Origin: Chamaecrista fasciculata
Lineage: Eukaryota > Streptophyta > Magnoliopsida > Fabales > Fabaceae
Direction: 5' to 3'
Length of the DNA stretch: 64,000 nucleotides
Assembly: GCA_003254925.1 (NCBI GenBank)
Contig: QANZ01031399.1
Location: forward strand, 1,836 to 65,835
The notes below the pieces were generated by a model. The model was not told the origin of the DNA, did no database searches, and saw only the letters and a list, made by a program, of their open reading frames with translations. The position numbers and the translations under genes were made by a program. How positions within the stretch are numbered: the stretch's first letter is position 1; the number at the start of each line of letters is the position of its first letter. This document shows, in pieces, positions 34,125 to 46,462 of the stretch.

Positions 34125-34513
34125 TCAACTTGCTCATCATCCAAATTAGACGTATCCTTTGACCCATGTTTGAACGGATTCAACTTGCTTAGTTTCTTGG
34201 ACACAGATGATAAGAACGTAGGCTTTCTCGTACCTGATCCTGACCATACTCCATACGACGTCATTGCCTCCACATTTTTCGTCTTCTTCGACTGCAAATC
34301 CGATATGTACAATTTTCATCCTTATCAGTTCCGTTCTCAACTCCTCGTTCTCCCTTGCCAACGATACATCCGTCGCCGCCGCCACCACCGCCGCATCCGC
34401 CGACGCCGGCGATATTTCCGATTTACTTCTCAGTTTGAGCTGATCGTAGTACAGCGCGTAAAGCACAATCTGCACTGGCAACCTCTTGTTTTGCGACGCG
34501 TGTACACGCGCTT
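34125..34513 (-). pseudogene. NPH3-family C-terminal fragment, frameshifted
   Basis: Reading the minus strand from about 34513 gives ARVHASQNKRLPVQIVLYAL, then YYDQLKLRS, then LARENEELRTELIRMK. This is the conserved NPH3-domain end and coiled coil of BTB/NPH3 proteins, which act in phototropism and related signalling as substrate adaptors of CUL3 ligases. At about 34302-34308 an extra T shifts the frame. The remainder, MYISDLQ...SVSKKLSKLNPFKHGSKDT..., continues in another frame and reaches the inner inverted repeat. The BTB domain and most of the NPH3 domain are absent. The fragment is complete within the loop of the Pack-MULE, so it was captured rather than being a local gene. Confidence 0.88.
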
Positions 34514-35729
34514 CTCCGCCGCCACCGCCTCCTCCTGGATCCGCCGGAACATCGTCGCTTTCCATCCTGCCACCGTTATCACCGTCATCACCATTTGAAT
34601 CTGATAAATGGGTATGGAAGTTTTCTGAAGAAAAAAATTTCAGGGAAAAGAAGAAGATGGTGATCATGATGAACTTAGGGTTCAAATTTGGGTGTGGGTT
34701 TTGAATTAGAGAAATAGGTAGGAAGATGAAGAAGATGAAGATGGAGATGTAGTTGATGGAGATGGTGATGGCTGTGGTGTGATAAGGCAGAGAAGACGAG
34801 ATGAAGAAGATTAAGATTGGGATTTAAAAAAAAAAATTAAGGGGTTTAGAGATTGGGATAAAAAAAAATAGGGGGTTTGAAGATTAAAAAAAACTAGTTT
34901 TAGAGGATTTAGGACTTTAGGTTTTAGGGTTAGGGGTTTAGGGTTTATGGTTTGGGTTTAGGGTTTTTAATACTTTTAAGGATTAAATTGGAATGTTTGG
35001 AAGAGTTTTGGGACACTTTACAATTTTAATTTTAGGATTTGGGACTAAAATGAATGAAGATGAGAAAAAAGAGGGGGAATTGAGAATAATATAAATAAAG
35101 ATGGGTCAAGGGCCTAATTGTGACTTTTTTTTAGAGTTTAGGGTTTTAAATATTTTTAAAGACTAAATTGGAATGTTTGGAAAAGTTTTGGGACACTTTA
35201 TAATTTTATTTTGAGGATTTGGGACTAAAATGAATGAAAATGATGAAAAAGAGGGGGAATTGAGAATAATGGAATAAAAATGGGTCAGGGACCTATAAGT
35301 ACAATGAGGAAATGCTGATGTGTCGCTATTTTATGACGTGGCAGCTCTTTTTTTTTTAAAAAAAAATAACGGGTGCTGACGTGGTCATAACGGGACACAT
35401 CAGCGTCCGTTATGGCCACGTCAGCATTTTTGTAACGCCAATATGACGGAGGGACCAATTAGTGCAGCGTTTGCAAAATTCGGGGACCGGCTAGTACAAT
35501 GGGTAAAATTCAGGGACCTATCTGTTAGCGAGTGCATAAATCAGGGACCGGAATGTTATTTTACTCCTTTTATATTTGTATATGTTAAGTAAGTGAAATG
35601 TGTAATAAATGTTACAAGACTTGAGGAGATAATTGTTTCAATATGTAGAAAATAAGAAGAAAGTCCAAAAGAGGATAGGGAAGCATGCATGTACATAAAG
35701 TTATGTTATGTCGTGTTTTTACATTTAGT

Positions 35730-37085
35730 TTTTAGGGAATTTAATAAATCAAAATAACAATCCTAACTCTTAGGTAGTTATAACCAACTTATTAATTTCC
35801 TAACAATATTGAATTAAAGAATTACCTTAATATCTTTAATTCAAAATTTGAATCTTGAATGCAAAATCAAATCTTGAATTCAAATTCAAATCTTGATATC
35901 TTAATTTAATTAACAAAACATTTTCATTAATTAAAACAAGATATATGAGGCGCCACCTCATCCTTGTTTTCCCCAATATTAGTGAATTTAATAAATCAAT
36001 AATTCCCTAACTTTTAGGAAACTTATTTAATTTATTATTCCCTAATATTTTAAACAAGAATTTAATTGTAAACTATTTAACAATTAATATTTTAAATTTT
36101 TCTAACAAACTTAAATATCACAAACATAGATATTTATTTAAGACAGGATTTAATGTCCTAAGACATTCAACTATGTCTTAAATTGTGTCACCAAAGTGAC
36201 TCACGAATTAACCCTAATTCGTGTCCCAAAACAACATCTTGATCCTGCTCATGTGTGACCCAGCAGGCCTCACGTGAAGTTGGCAGTAAGCCATCTCTAT
36301 GACTCACAAGTCGAGAGCGGACTCTAGCAAGCCATCACGACTACCCAAAACACGTGAGTTATCGCTTTAACGTTAACGACTTAACCTAAGTACCACCTTG
36401 TCATAATCCCTATTGTCACACGATATTTTGGTCCTGGATTAGGCACGGGAATGTCATCCATAATCCAAACCATAACTTTCTCGATTCCCTGAGTTAGTCC
36501 CATTTCCCAGCGTGGCCACGCATTTCTTGGACAGACTCATCGAGGGCGCCAGTTAAATATCTCTCATCTTAATGAGGGACAAAATCCCATCTTGGTCAAC
36601 CACATTCCTCAGCACGGCAATCAACCAAACCCGTACCTAGCCTGTATGGCTACCCTGCTACGGGTAACGTTGGACTAGGCCAAAGTTTGACAACTACAAT
36701 GCCGGAATAGTCAAGACCTCAGGTCTAAGGCTATCGTGACAGGTGTACAGGAGAGGCTAGCACATGACTAAACCCATGCAGGACTCTCCGGGTCGGTCCA
36801 GCAACTTGTAACTCTTTACATAATTGCATCATGACTCTCGAGAAGCATCTAGTGCATGTATCTCTATACACCGAGGTCATGCTGGTCTTGGTTCATTTAC
36901 GCTCCCACGTGAATGATCGACCAGGGACAGTTTTAGATTAATTATCATATAATTAATCAAGGATGCTATCATAGTAATAATATGATAACAACATAATTTA
37001 TCTCTATAAATTAATCAAAAACCATATGTTCAAACAAAACATATATATAAAATGATTGGCCCTAGCACACAATCTCCATCACTTG
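35730..37085. repeat. Dispersed non-coding repeat, longer copy
   Basis: The part 36822-37085 matches window positions 1-260. The preceding kilobase has few long open frames and a mosaic of cacgtgag, cgggtcggtcc and cctgctcatgtgtgacc words. It resembles non-coding LTR-retrotransposon sequence, but ends and coding domains were not found. Confidence 0.45.
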
Positions 37086-37089
37086 CTTG

Positions 37090-40030
37090 AAATGGACTCT
37101 TTGATGATAGAATATATGTCATGTTGGGCACCTCTAAAAGTTATTAAAACTCCATAAAGTTGAGTTTTGGGACAGTTTTTATTCTAGGGTTTGAAAGTGA
37201 TGGAAATTGAGAACTTTTTTAATATTCCTTGAGATTGTGAGGAGTTGTGGATTTTAATGACTTGAATGAGTTTCTAGTATGATTCTAGATGTGTATTCAC
37301 CTTGATATTGAGTTTGGAATGAAGAACTAAAATCTGAAAATTTAGTGAAGTTGTCAAGTTTGAGTTTTAAGCTACATTGATTATTTGAATGGTTTTAATG
37401 AGTTTCTCTACTGATATTGTCACCACTTTCATCAAAAATCTTGTATTTAAAGTGGGAAAAACAAATCTCCATTTTCTTGACCTTATAAGGGAAGTGTCTC
37501 ACTTCTTGAATTTACCAAGATTGATGAATTTGGTGGTTTAAATGAGATTTTGTTATGGTGTTAATAGTGTTTGTATTAGGAGAATGTAATTAATTGTGAA
37601 CTTGAATAGATGGAAAGATTGAAGGAGATTCTAAGTATCAATTGGCCTATGTTCATAATTTTGGAATGTTACTTGATACAAATCTTGAGTTGGTGACTGT
37701 TAAACGCTTGATAAAGATCCCAAATTTATACCCAAACCCCTTGTTGGTCGCTCGATTAGGATTTTAGGATTTTTGGTGAGTGTCATTATGAGTTAGGATA
37801 GGTGTTGGGAAGTGGGTGATGAATGAAAGTCGTTCCTTAGTTATTTGCATAGAATTGGACCTTCGGGTCACTTGAGAATCAATTTCTAGGTGGTTTGACT
37901 TAATCCTTGTTCTTATGTTTATAGATTTGCCGACATCTGTTGTTGATCAGAAGTTAAAGGGTGTGGTTTTCCATTCTCCTGGTAGAGGTGAGTGGCTTTC
38001 TTATCCCAGCCCCGCTTGAGGGTTTTTCTGCTAAACGATAATGTATGCAATGTAAACTAATTCTTTTGTTCATATTGTCTAGACTTGAGAAGTTCTAAGT
38101 GTTGCTGCATTTGATCCTAATGTCTGTTAAATGAATTGTTTTGATGGTTTTTGTTGAACTCTGGATATGAATGCATTTTCTTGCTCAAATATTGGTTGTT
38201 GGCCTGATGATGGCCCATATTACTTAATCAAGTGTGTTGTGTGCTTTGAGTTGATTGAATTTGATTGTGCCAGTGTTTGTGTTTGACTATAGCATTCATT
38301 TCTTATTCTAATATGTGACATGTTTTGGTTTGGCTGAATTAAATTGTGTTTGTGTATGCCTCTTTGAAATGAGCAACCCCCCTGGGGTGGCGGTACGTAA
38401 CGCCCAGGAAAGGGAATGGAAATGGGAATTTGAAAGCTGGGGACGACGATACGTAACGGCCAGCCAGGATATGATATTTACTATATTGGCTTGCATTGAA
38501 CTTAAATTGATTATGAATTGATGATTGTGTACTTTGAATACCAGAATTGTTGTCAGTGTATGACTGGAACGATTTCACTAGATTATTACTGTGTTGTTGC
38601 ACATACTACGGGGAGAAACTTTTAGTACATTTACTTTTCAAATTTCTATTAATTTACGTAAACCTTCGTGTCCTTTGAACAAAGGAGATTTCACTTTCAA
38701 ATGGCATTTTCATAAAACCATCTTCTTACTAGAGGACCATTGTAAAACAACTTTTGCAAAGCTAAATTCTTAGTATCTCTAGAAATACGAATGGAAGAAA
38801 ATATTTATTTTAAACAAGATGCTTTTACTCAGTTTTTGAAATCTCTCATCAATCTTTCACTCACTTGATAGTTCTAAAAGATTTAATCTTAAATTGCTTA
38901 CAAACATTAAATCCTTGAATGATTTTAAATACGTTTGATCCTTGGTAGAAGCTCTAAAGGAATACGTCATAATGTGTTTTCTTTTAACAACCTTTATCCC
39001 AACAAAATTTAAACTCTTGTCACTTTCTTTTCTAAACTTTATTTTCCTCTCAAATTAATCTTTAAAATAGGTTTTCTTAAAATTCTTTAATTCTATGAGA
39101 TTTTGCTAAATTCAAGCTTGTTTCTATGTTTTACTTATAAAAGTTATTTTTGTCAAAAAGAATTTCCTTACATGTTTTATACTCAAACTTTATTCTAGTA
39201 AATCCCGACTGTCATTACTCTTCTCATCAAGATGATAGGCTTTACCTTTTGAGAATAATCTTGAACGTATTTATATCCTTGTTAAGATTATTAATATTAT
39301 TCTTAGATAAATGTTATTTCTTACCTTCTTTTGTTTCCTTTTGAAGTTTATAAGTTTGTCTGTCATTATGCTATTTTTGGCTTTCCATGCTTGCGCATTT
39401 AGATTACTATCTATGTTGAACTGTTGTAATTGGATGTATGCCTAAATATGTATTGCTTTGTTATACTTGCTGATTTTGGTTGACGACCCGTCTCCCTACG
39501 TGGTGGCGCCCTACACCACGACTGGGATGGGTTAGTCGCTCACTGAGTTTCGACTCACCCACTTTGTAACATTTTTCAGATACAGGTGAAGGTCAAGTGT
39601 CAACTTTTGCTCCGATAGGGAGCTTCTCGGGAGCCCATGTCATCATTCTAGTGGATATTTTGTTTCCTAAGTAAAGATGTATTAAAACTCTAGGCTATCA
39701 GCTCCACTAGTACTTAAGGAGGGGATTCAAGAGTGTATTTTGATATTACTTTTTATGACTTGTTGATGCGAGAGACAAACTAAAGTTCTGTTGATTGATA
39801 TGTTATTTTTGAGAAAACATATATGAATTGATATGGTTATTTGTTGGATTTATGTATTGTTTTGTTTATGCACGTGAGTTGATGATGAAATGAAGATCAA
39901 AGTGTTGTTTAATTGTCAGGAAATTATCATCTTGTTTGTATTGTGAGTGTTTCTGGGTAGGCTTACGGCAAGGGATAGACCTATGTCCGTACCGGTCATG
40001 TGCTCCCATTGAGGGGGTCGTGACACGTCG
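37090..40030. repeat. LTR-retrotransposon-like non-coding sequence
   Basis: No long open frame in nearly 3 kb. Landmarks are a repeated tacgtaacg(c/g)cca word about 60 bp apart (38393 and 38451), a stretch gacgacccgtctccctacg followed by cccactttgtaac and cagatacaggtga (39480-39590), and a terminal-like ggggtcgtgaca (40015-40025). In plant genomes this kind of text is common in long LTRs of Ty3/gypsy elements. Without the partner LTR and primer binding site the call remains tentative. Confidence 0.4.
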
Positions 40031-40390
40031 GATACCGGATATTTGATATGGTATGGATAGTGAAAAATAAAAAATCAACTATCCGGTATCCATCCAAAAT
40101 GAACAGATTGTTAGGGTACCTGGTATCCGATATCCTATAATATAAATATTTTATTATATTTTATAAATTTTTTATTATGTTTTTAATTAATTTATTTTCA
40201 TTAACGGAAATTGGGTATCAGATATATCCGATTTTTTAATTATGATATCATGTCCTATATCCATTATTTTCAGGTATTTTGGATATTTAGGGTACCCGTC
40301 GGGTACTGGATATCGGATACGGATATTGGAGAGGATGAACGGATATGGATAGTGAAAAATGACTGGATACCCACCCGTTGCCATCCCAAT
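40027..40390. repeat. MITE-like element with ggatac/gtatcc ends
   Basis: Both halves are rich in ggatacggatat and its complement. The right end, ccacccgttgccatccc, is a recognisable plant MITE end type. The left end abuts the LTR-like sequence and seems truncated. Confidence 0.5.
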
Positions 40391-41890
40391 TCAATGCTCT
40401 CTCATTGTTCAACTTTTTCCATGTGGAGGCTCTTTTGCTTCATTTGAACTGATTTGTCTCAGTGTCTCGCAATTTTTTCCTTCAATTTTTTATGAAGCAA
40501 ATGAAATGTGATCAGTAACAATGTTTGATATATCTTATCTGTCTCATTATTCCTTCCTTGCTTCTTTATGGTTCGCATATTTCTCACTTCACTTAAAATT
40601 CAATTAAGCATTAGAAATGTGATATGTATCAGTATTTGTTTCAGCGATGGGCCCACAACACAAGTGTCATGTCTCTCTCGTTATTCATCATTTTTAATTT
40701 GATAACTCTTTTGGTGTATCATTTTTAAAAAATAATAAGTTTTAATATTAAATCAAGATAAAAATTGTAGTGCAAGTATACACTATCAAAAATAGTATAA
40801 AAATTTGAACACTAGATATTGTCCCACAAAGAGTTGATTGTAAAATAATATTTTAAGCACAGTTTCATATAATTCGATTAATCTAAGCAAACCAAAGAAT
40901 TAAGAGAATATATAATAAAAATAATCAACAAAAAAATTCTAAAATAATACTAAAGAATGAATATGACACAAATAGAAAACTTTCCCTAAGATTGATTCCT
41001 AATGTAATCAATTAAATAATTTCTAGACAATTATTGGTCACACATTTATTAGACTAACCTTGAACACTAAAGTACACATAATAATCTCCTCTCAGTCTCC
41101 TATGAGTCTATTAAACATAACTAATCTACCTATTCTCATGAGAACTTGATTATTTTAATTTAATGCCTTAAGTAAAGTTCATTAACGAGTTCTCTTAGAC
41201 TAGTAGGTACACTCGTCCTACTCGCAAACCCTAAATATATATGACTGAATTGGGAACTAAGCAAAAGACATGAGACCAAATTTTCACTTTGACCACATAA
41301 TAATTCTCTGCTATCGATAATTATAAAAGTAATAAAATAACAAGATAAAATCCATAAAAATAATTAAAATAATGTAAACAAACTAAAATTATAAAAAGAC
41401 ACACAACTAACATAAAATAAGCTCAAAACTTATTAAAATAATATCAAAGTTTCATAATTAAGCCCTAAACAAGGTCTAGATAACTCAAATTTATAGAGTT
41501 ATCACATTGCATTTGTATTTATGATTTGATGAAGTTACAAAATATAGATGGGTGTTTGATGATGGAGCTTGGTGGCAGACGACAGAATCGAATCCTGCAA
41601 GAGAAAATACAAGGGTACTTGGATCCCCCGTAAACACTCTAATGCCAAAGTTAGTAATGAGTCTTAGAGAAAGGACAATTCAGAGAGAATAAGCGTTGCA
41701 AAAATGGGAGAATGTGTTCCTGTGAGAACCTGTAAATAGAGATTTATACCTTGTGTTAAGGCCAGAAAAGGATCAAGTGGTTATAGTAGACTCTAACCAC
41801 CTCCAAGGCTCTAAGGGATCCCTTATCACGATTATTTATGAATATGCTTTCCTGGCCTCTATAGGACTTTCTTCTTAAAGTCTTCTTAGG
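40391..41890. other. Intergenic, dispersed repeat texture, no gene
   Basis: About 40740-41240 contains gtgcaagtatacactatca and atattgtcccacaaagag, words typical of a widespread plant retroelement-associated sequence. A remnant of the 'ggtctcatatcttt' MITE family lies at about 41244-41295. The part 41500-41880 is GC-richer and unclassified. Confidence 0.35.
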
Positions 41891-42178
41891 AAAAAGTACT
41901 CTTGATACCCCCAAAGTATGGGGTCAATTTCATTTGTACTCCCAAATTTTTTTGGGTCAATTATACCCTCAATCTTTTCTTTTTTGTGTCAATTATACCC
42001 TAGGGGGTACAATTATACGCTCAATCTTTTTGGGGGTAGAATTGACTTGAATATGAAACATTGGAGGTAAAATTGACTCCAATATGAAATAATGGGGGGT
42101 ACAATTGATCGAAAAATTTTTTTGGGGTACAACTGAAACTGACCTCATACTTTGAGGGTACCAAGGCAAGAATACAAT
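41891..42178. repeat. Inverted-repeat MITE with ggtacc-rich ends
   Basis: Left words such as tcttgatacccccaaagta face the right words tactttgagggtaccaagg. Similar elements lie at 58912-59183 and, in half form, at 52440-52540. The junction of its right end with the long-inverted-repeat element at 42180 is the same as at 52540, showing that the pair was copied as a unit. Confidence 0.6.
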
Positions 42179-42446
42179 TACCTTCTTAGTATTGAAACAA
42201 TTATCTCCTCAATTCTTTCGGCATTTATTACACATTTTTACTTCCTTAACTAAACATATATAAGTGTAAATCTTTCTTAATTACAAAATCGAATTTCAAT
42301 ATTGCATTTAATAAAATCAAATACAATTAAAAAGAGAAACATACTAACACAGTAAATCAAGGCCTCTTAGCTTGATTTGCCTCTATTTATTGAATTTCTT
42401 TATTTGACCACCTTTTGTAAGAAAGTAATAAAAAGCTATTAATATT

Positions 42447-42930
42447 TTTTTTTTTGGACTTGTAACATAATTCTTTCAAAAGCAAGACAAAGCCAAACAC
42501 AATACAAACGAGAACAAAGCTAAATAAGCCATCCCTTCCCTAGCATAAGTAGCAACACTAGACAGGATATCAACTAACGAAGGTGGGGGGTTTGCAACCC
42601 ATCAAAGAGGACACATCCTCGTGTCAGAAAAATTGGCAATACAAATAGCTGCCAAGATAGCAGATCTAGGGATCCAACTAAAGTTACAACCATTTAAGGA
42701 ACTGGAAACATAAATAATATCATCTAACCAGAAACAGAACCAAACCAGGAATTCGTCGTGGAAGACTAAATCAGAAATGCTTCCGCAGAGCATCCAGACC
42801 AGATCGGTGCCGTAGAGGACCAAAACCAGAACGCTGCCGCCAAAAAAGCCAGATGAGATCGACTCCGTGGGAACCTTGATCCAAAACGCCACCGCCACAA
42901 AACTGTAGAACTAAAGAAACACTCTCATAA

Positions 42931-42990
<60 letters not shown>

Positions 42991-43090
42991 CTTACTAGGA
43001 AGGGATTTACACTACCTAGACGGAGGGGCTACCGCTGCCCAAGCCCGCTAGATTTGGTGAGGGAGGAAGCAGAGATAGTTGAGAGAAGGC
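42447..43090 (-). mobile_element. 5'-truncated LINE insertion with target-site duplication
   Basis: On the minus strand this ends in a poly(A) tail (poly-T at 42445-42455). It retains the tail of a LINE RNase H domain (SSLNGCNFSWIPRSA at about 42710-42665). It is flanked by aaaagctattaatatt (42431-42446) and aaaagctattgatatt (43091-43106), a 16-bp duplication with one mismatch. The uninterrupted site is present at about 45910-45930 and 52796-52815. It is a different LINE from the one at 23867. Confidence 0.8.
42932..42987. repeat. GA microsatellite
   Basis: About 27 perfect ga units inside the truncated LINE. Confidence 0.95.
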
Positions 43091-43910
43091 AAAAGCTATT
43101 GATATTTGATATATTGAGACTCTCTCTACTTTATACAAAAACGTGTTGATGTACTTGTTGTCAATTATTTATTAGGCTTGATTCAAAATTAATTACCAAT
43201 ATTTTTATTTTATATGAAGCTCTCTTTAATTTATACAAAATACAAGGGAGAATGTATGTGAATAAAAGATTGATAGTTTTATTTTATATGTACTAGATAT
43301 ATAAATATTTTAATGATATGAAGTCGAATAAGGTATTTTTAGTTTCTTCCATCTCAAGTTGGTTCAATTTGTCTATACGTAAGTGGACCATTGTGATGTT
43401 GTGATCTATCTCTGACTCTCTTTTTCAATTGTGGATCCAAAAGACTAAATTTATAAGTAAAAGGAACCTTATAAAAAAATGATAATATCTTATCTTTCTT
43501 AGATTGTAACAATTGAGGCTGCCATAGAACAAGATTGAAATAATGGTAATATGACTTGTCTCACACTTTTCTCCTGCGATTACAGACTCAACTTTCTTCC
43601 TTGTTCACAATTTTCTTACTTTCACTTTATCAATCTGATTCGACTTCTTATCATTTAAATTTTTTATATTCGTAACATATAATATAAAACTATTAATTTT
43701 GTATTCACATAGATTCTCCCTTATGTTTTGTATAAATTAAAGAATTCTTCATATAAAATAAAAATATTAGTAATTAATTTTCAATAAAGCCTAAAACATA
43801 ATTGACAAGAAGTATGCCAACACATTTTTACATAAAGTAGAAAGAGCCTCACTATATCAAATATCAATAATATTTTAATACACTCTTAACTTGTTCAATC
43901 ATTCATTCGT

Positions 43911-44488
43911 CCATCCTTTTATACTTGTAGTCTTGTACATAAGATAAGATGAGTGCAAAGGAATTCAGTATATGATTGTCTATTTTGAACGGAGACGAAC
44001 ATTTGGCCAATTTGATGTATGATAATAATGGTGGTGTTAATAATAATAATGTTAAAAATTATAATCTGATCTATTTCACATTTGATAAATTTCTGTGGAG
44101 AAAATATCTTAGTTTGACTCGAGAAAAACTCTTCCAAAGAAAAGTTTGAAGCTGAGTGAGTGATGATATCAATGTTGGGAATGTGAGTAAATTATAAAAA
44201 CATACATGCTTCAAGAATGAGAGTAGTGGATGATGAAGCCTAGCAATATGCTTCCATCTATCAAAAAATGTCAAGCTTAGCCTTAGAGAGTGAGAGAAAG
44301 AGGGATAGAGAAATGAATGTTGTGTGTTGATATATACTTTAGATGAGAATGAGTTTATACAGACAATCAGTATCGTAGCTTCATGAAGACTATACAGAAC
44401 TAACATGATGGTCTGTTAGTTGCCTCTGAATTCTGGCCTTTTTCTTGTTCAATGCTTTAGTTATTAATGATATCATGAAATCTGGGCT
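43911..44488. other. Intergenic, no feature recognised
   Basis: AT-rich. The two open frames on the minus strand (43919-44137 and 44071-44406) lack recognisable domains. Confidence 0.35.
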
Positions 44489-45000
44489 CTCACAGCCAGG
44501 GGCGGAGCCAGGATTTTCATTTAGAGGGGGCCGATATATTATTTTGGCTAAAACTTTTTTTAGTCCTTAATATCTATTCAAAATTTCATTTTGGTCCTTA
44601 ATATATTTTTGTTCCGTTTTGGTCTTTAATGTTTCTGAAAAGTTTTATAATCATACACTAACTATTGAATATAATCATATCTCTCTCATTTTAAATCTGA
44701 ACGTAATGAAATTAGAGCTATATGTTAAATTTGATGAGTTTTTTATTTACTCAGTTGGAGTCATCCACAAATGAGAGAGATATTACCATATTCAATATTA
44801 GTTAAGGATCAATTATGAAACTTTTAAAAAATATTAAAGACCAAAACAGAACAAAATAAAAAATTAAGGACCAAAACAGAACAAAAAAAAGATTAAGGAT
44901 CAATTATTAAACAAAAATGTTAAATAATAATATAATGATTGGAGAGAATGACTTTTTAAGTCCTTTGCATTTACTTCAGATTTTGGAAAAAAAAATAGGG

Positions 45001-45121
45001 CGGGGGGGGGGGGGGGGGGGGNNNNNNNNNNNNNNNNNNNNNNNNNNNNNNNNNNNNNNNNNNNNNNNNNNNNNNNNNNNNNNNNNNNNNNNNNNNNNNN
45101 NNNNNNNNNNNNNNNNNNNNN
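45001..45121. other. Poly-G run and 100-N assembly gap
   Basis: A run of about 20 G residues is followed by exactly 100 N (45022-45121), the customary size for a gap of unknown length. The left end of the nested MITE lies within it. Confidence 1.
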
Positions 45122-45394
45122 CTCGCTGACAGATTGTTCCCCGAATTTAGGAAATTGACAAATAGGTCCCCAAATTTTTCTAACGAGTCAAATTGGTCCC
45201 CGAATTTTTCTAACATTTGTCAAATAGGTCCTTCTGTACATGTTGTTTGGGGACCTATTTGACTAACGTTAAAAAAATTCGGGGACCTATTTGACTCGTT
45301 AGAAAAATTTGGGGACCTATTTGTCAATTTCCTAAATTCGGGGACCAATCTGTCAGCGAGCCAATAATTCAGGGACCAATTTGGTAGTTTACTC
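45122..45394. mobile_element. Mutator-like MITE, second copy, left end in the gap
   Basis: Matches the 9145-9452 element, including ctcgctgacagatt(g) words, caaataggtcccc words, and the right end tttggtagtttactc (to 45394). The left terminus and its duplication are lost in the gap. Confidence 0.75.
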
Positions 45395-46034
45395 TTTTTA
45401 AAACCTTTGGGACTTAAATGAGACTATGACAAATTTGGGGGGGCCCCCTTGGTTCCGCCATTGCTCACAGTGTGATTTGTCCTTCCCTTAAATTTAATTT
45501 GTTTCCCGTTGAAAACATTCACATTTTATTTCTTTATGAGATCTAGTATGTTTAAAGACGATTAGGCCCTTGTGTAGAAAATACAACTTGGTTGAAATTC
45601 TGATATGTTTGTATTTTTTATCCATGATTTAGACTATATCATCTCATATTTTTCTTCTTATTATTAAACCAATTGTCTCCTCAATTCTTCTTTCATTTAT
45701 GATACATTTTCATTTCCTAAACTAAACATATATGAATGTAAATTTTTATTAATTATAAAATCCAATTTCAATATTGCATTTGCTAAAATCAAATAAAATT
45801 AAAAAGAGAAACATACTAACACAATAAATCAAGGCATCTTAGCTTGTTTTGTCTCTATTTATGTAATTTCTTTATTTGACCACTTTTTGTAAGAAAGTAA
45901 TAAAAAACTATTGATATTTGGTATATTGAGACTCTCTCTACTTTATACAAAAAAGTGTTGGCGACTTGGCGTACTTGTTGTCAATTATTTATTAGGCTTA
46001 ATTCAACAATAGTTACTTATATATATTTTTTTAA

Positions 46035-46462
46035 GGTAAATTATACTTTGGTATCTTGTGGTTAGACCCAATTTCACTTTGGTACCCTGTAGTTTGAAAC
46101 CTGACACTTTGGTACCCTGTGGTATTCTCCATTAACACTTTGGTACCCTTAGGGTTATTTTGCAATTTTAACCATAAAAAATTTGCAAAAATTACATATT
46201 ATCCCCAAAAGTTTTTTAAAGTTTTCATTTTAGTCCCTAGATAATATGTATCCAGGGACCTATTTGTAATTTTTTAAAAAAAAATTTGGGGTCAATATGT
46301 AAGTTTTGCAAAATTTATTATGGTTAAAATTACAAAATAACTCCAAAGGATACCAAAGTGTTAATAGAGAATACCACAAGGTACCAAAGTGTCAGGTTTC
46401 AATCCACAGGGTACTAAAGTGAAATAGGGTCAAACCACAGGGTACCAAAGTGTAATTTATCC
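46035..46462. mobile_element. Mutator-like MITE with ggtaaatta ends
   Basis: Inverted ends ggtaaattatactttggta and taccaaagtgtaatttatcc, with three ggtaccctgt-type words in each arm. The flanks are T-rich (tttttttaa and ttttttata), so a 9-bp duplication is only approximate. The same end type as 47056-48003. Confidence 0.7.

Larger units (their letters stand above)
33491..35566. mobile_element. Pack-MULE carrying an NPH3 gene fragment
   Basis: Terminal inverted repeats of at least 173 bp begin gagtaaaataac(t/a)tt(t/c)cgg, and differ at only a few positions between the two ends. A perfect 10-bp duplication cttttatatt flanks the element (33481-33490 and 35567-35576), as expected for the Mutator superfamily. 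A second perfect inverted pair, 34038-34124 against 34663-34749, encloses the captured gene piece. The right arm contains a tandem duplication of about 150-180 bp (around 34960-35120 and 35135-35300). The left arm includes an assembly gap of 374 N (33664-34037). No transposase. High arm identity suggests a recent insertion. Confidence 0.9.
32637..35722. repeat. Long-inverted-repeat element, copy 1, truncated left and split by the Pack-MULE
   Basis: The parts 32637-33490 and 35567-35722 belong to the long-inverted-repeat family described at 42180 and 45660. Shared words include gatgtgatctatct, gactcaacttcctt, ttaattatatttaatttta and ggagataattgtttcaatat. The Pack-MULE at 33491-35566 sits between them. 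The left arm is missing before about 32637. Confidence 0.7.
42180..43910. repeat. Long-inverted-repeat element, copy 2
   Basis: The left arm (about 42180-42446 plus 43091-43330) is the reverse complement of about 43590-43905. The centre (about 43330-43590) has gatctatctctgactctc and cttatctttc...ttgtaac words shared with copies at 32637 and 45660. The left arm is interrupted by a 5'-truncated LINE at 42447-43090. No protein is encoded. It fits a foldback-type transposon of unknown superfamily. Confidence 0.65.
44497..45463. mobile_element. hAT-like non-autonomous element with nested MITE and assembly gap
   Basis: Ends caggggcggagcca and tggttccgccattg are a typical plant hAT terminal repeat. 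The flanks ctcacagc (44489-44496) and ctcacagt (45464-45471) form an 8-bp duplication with one mismatch. The interior contains an older inverted-repeat module (about 44540-44905). It also contains a poly-G run, 100 N, and a MULE-type MITE at 45122-45394. Confidence 0.75.

Noticed and set aside
34170..34598. A 142-codon plus-strand open frame rich in arginine
   Set aside because: It is the complement of the captured NPH3 fragment, whose minus-strand reading is clearly recognisable.
44917..45216. Open frames running through the N gap and the poly-G run
   Set aside because: Most residues come from unknown bases and a homopolymer, so there is no evidence for a protein.
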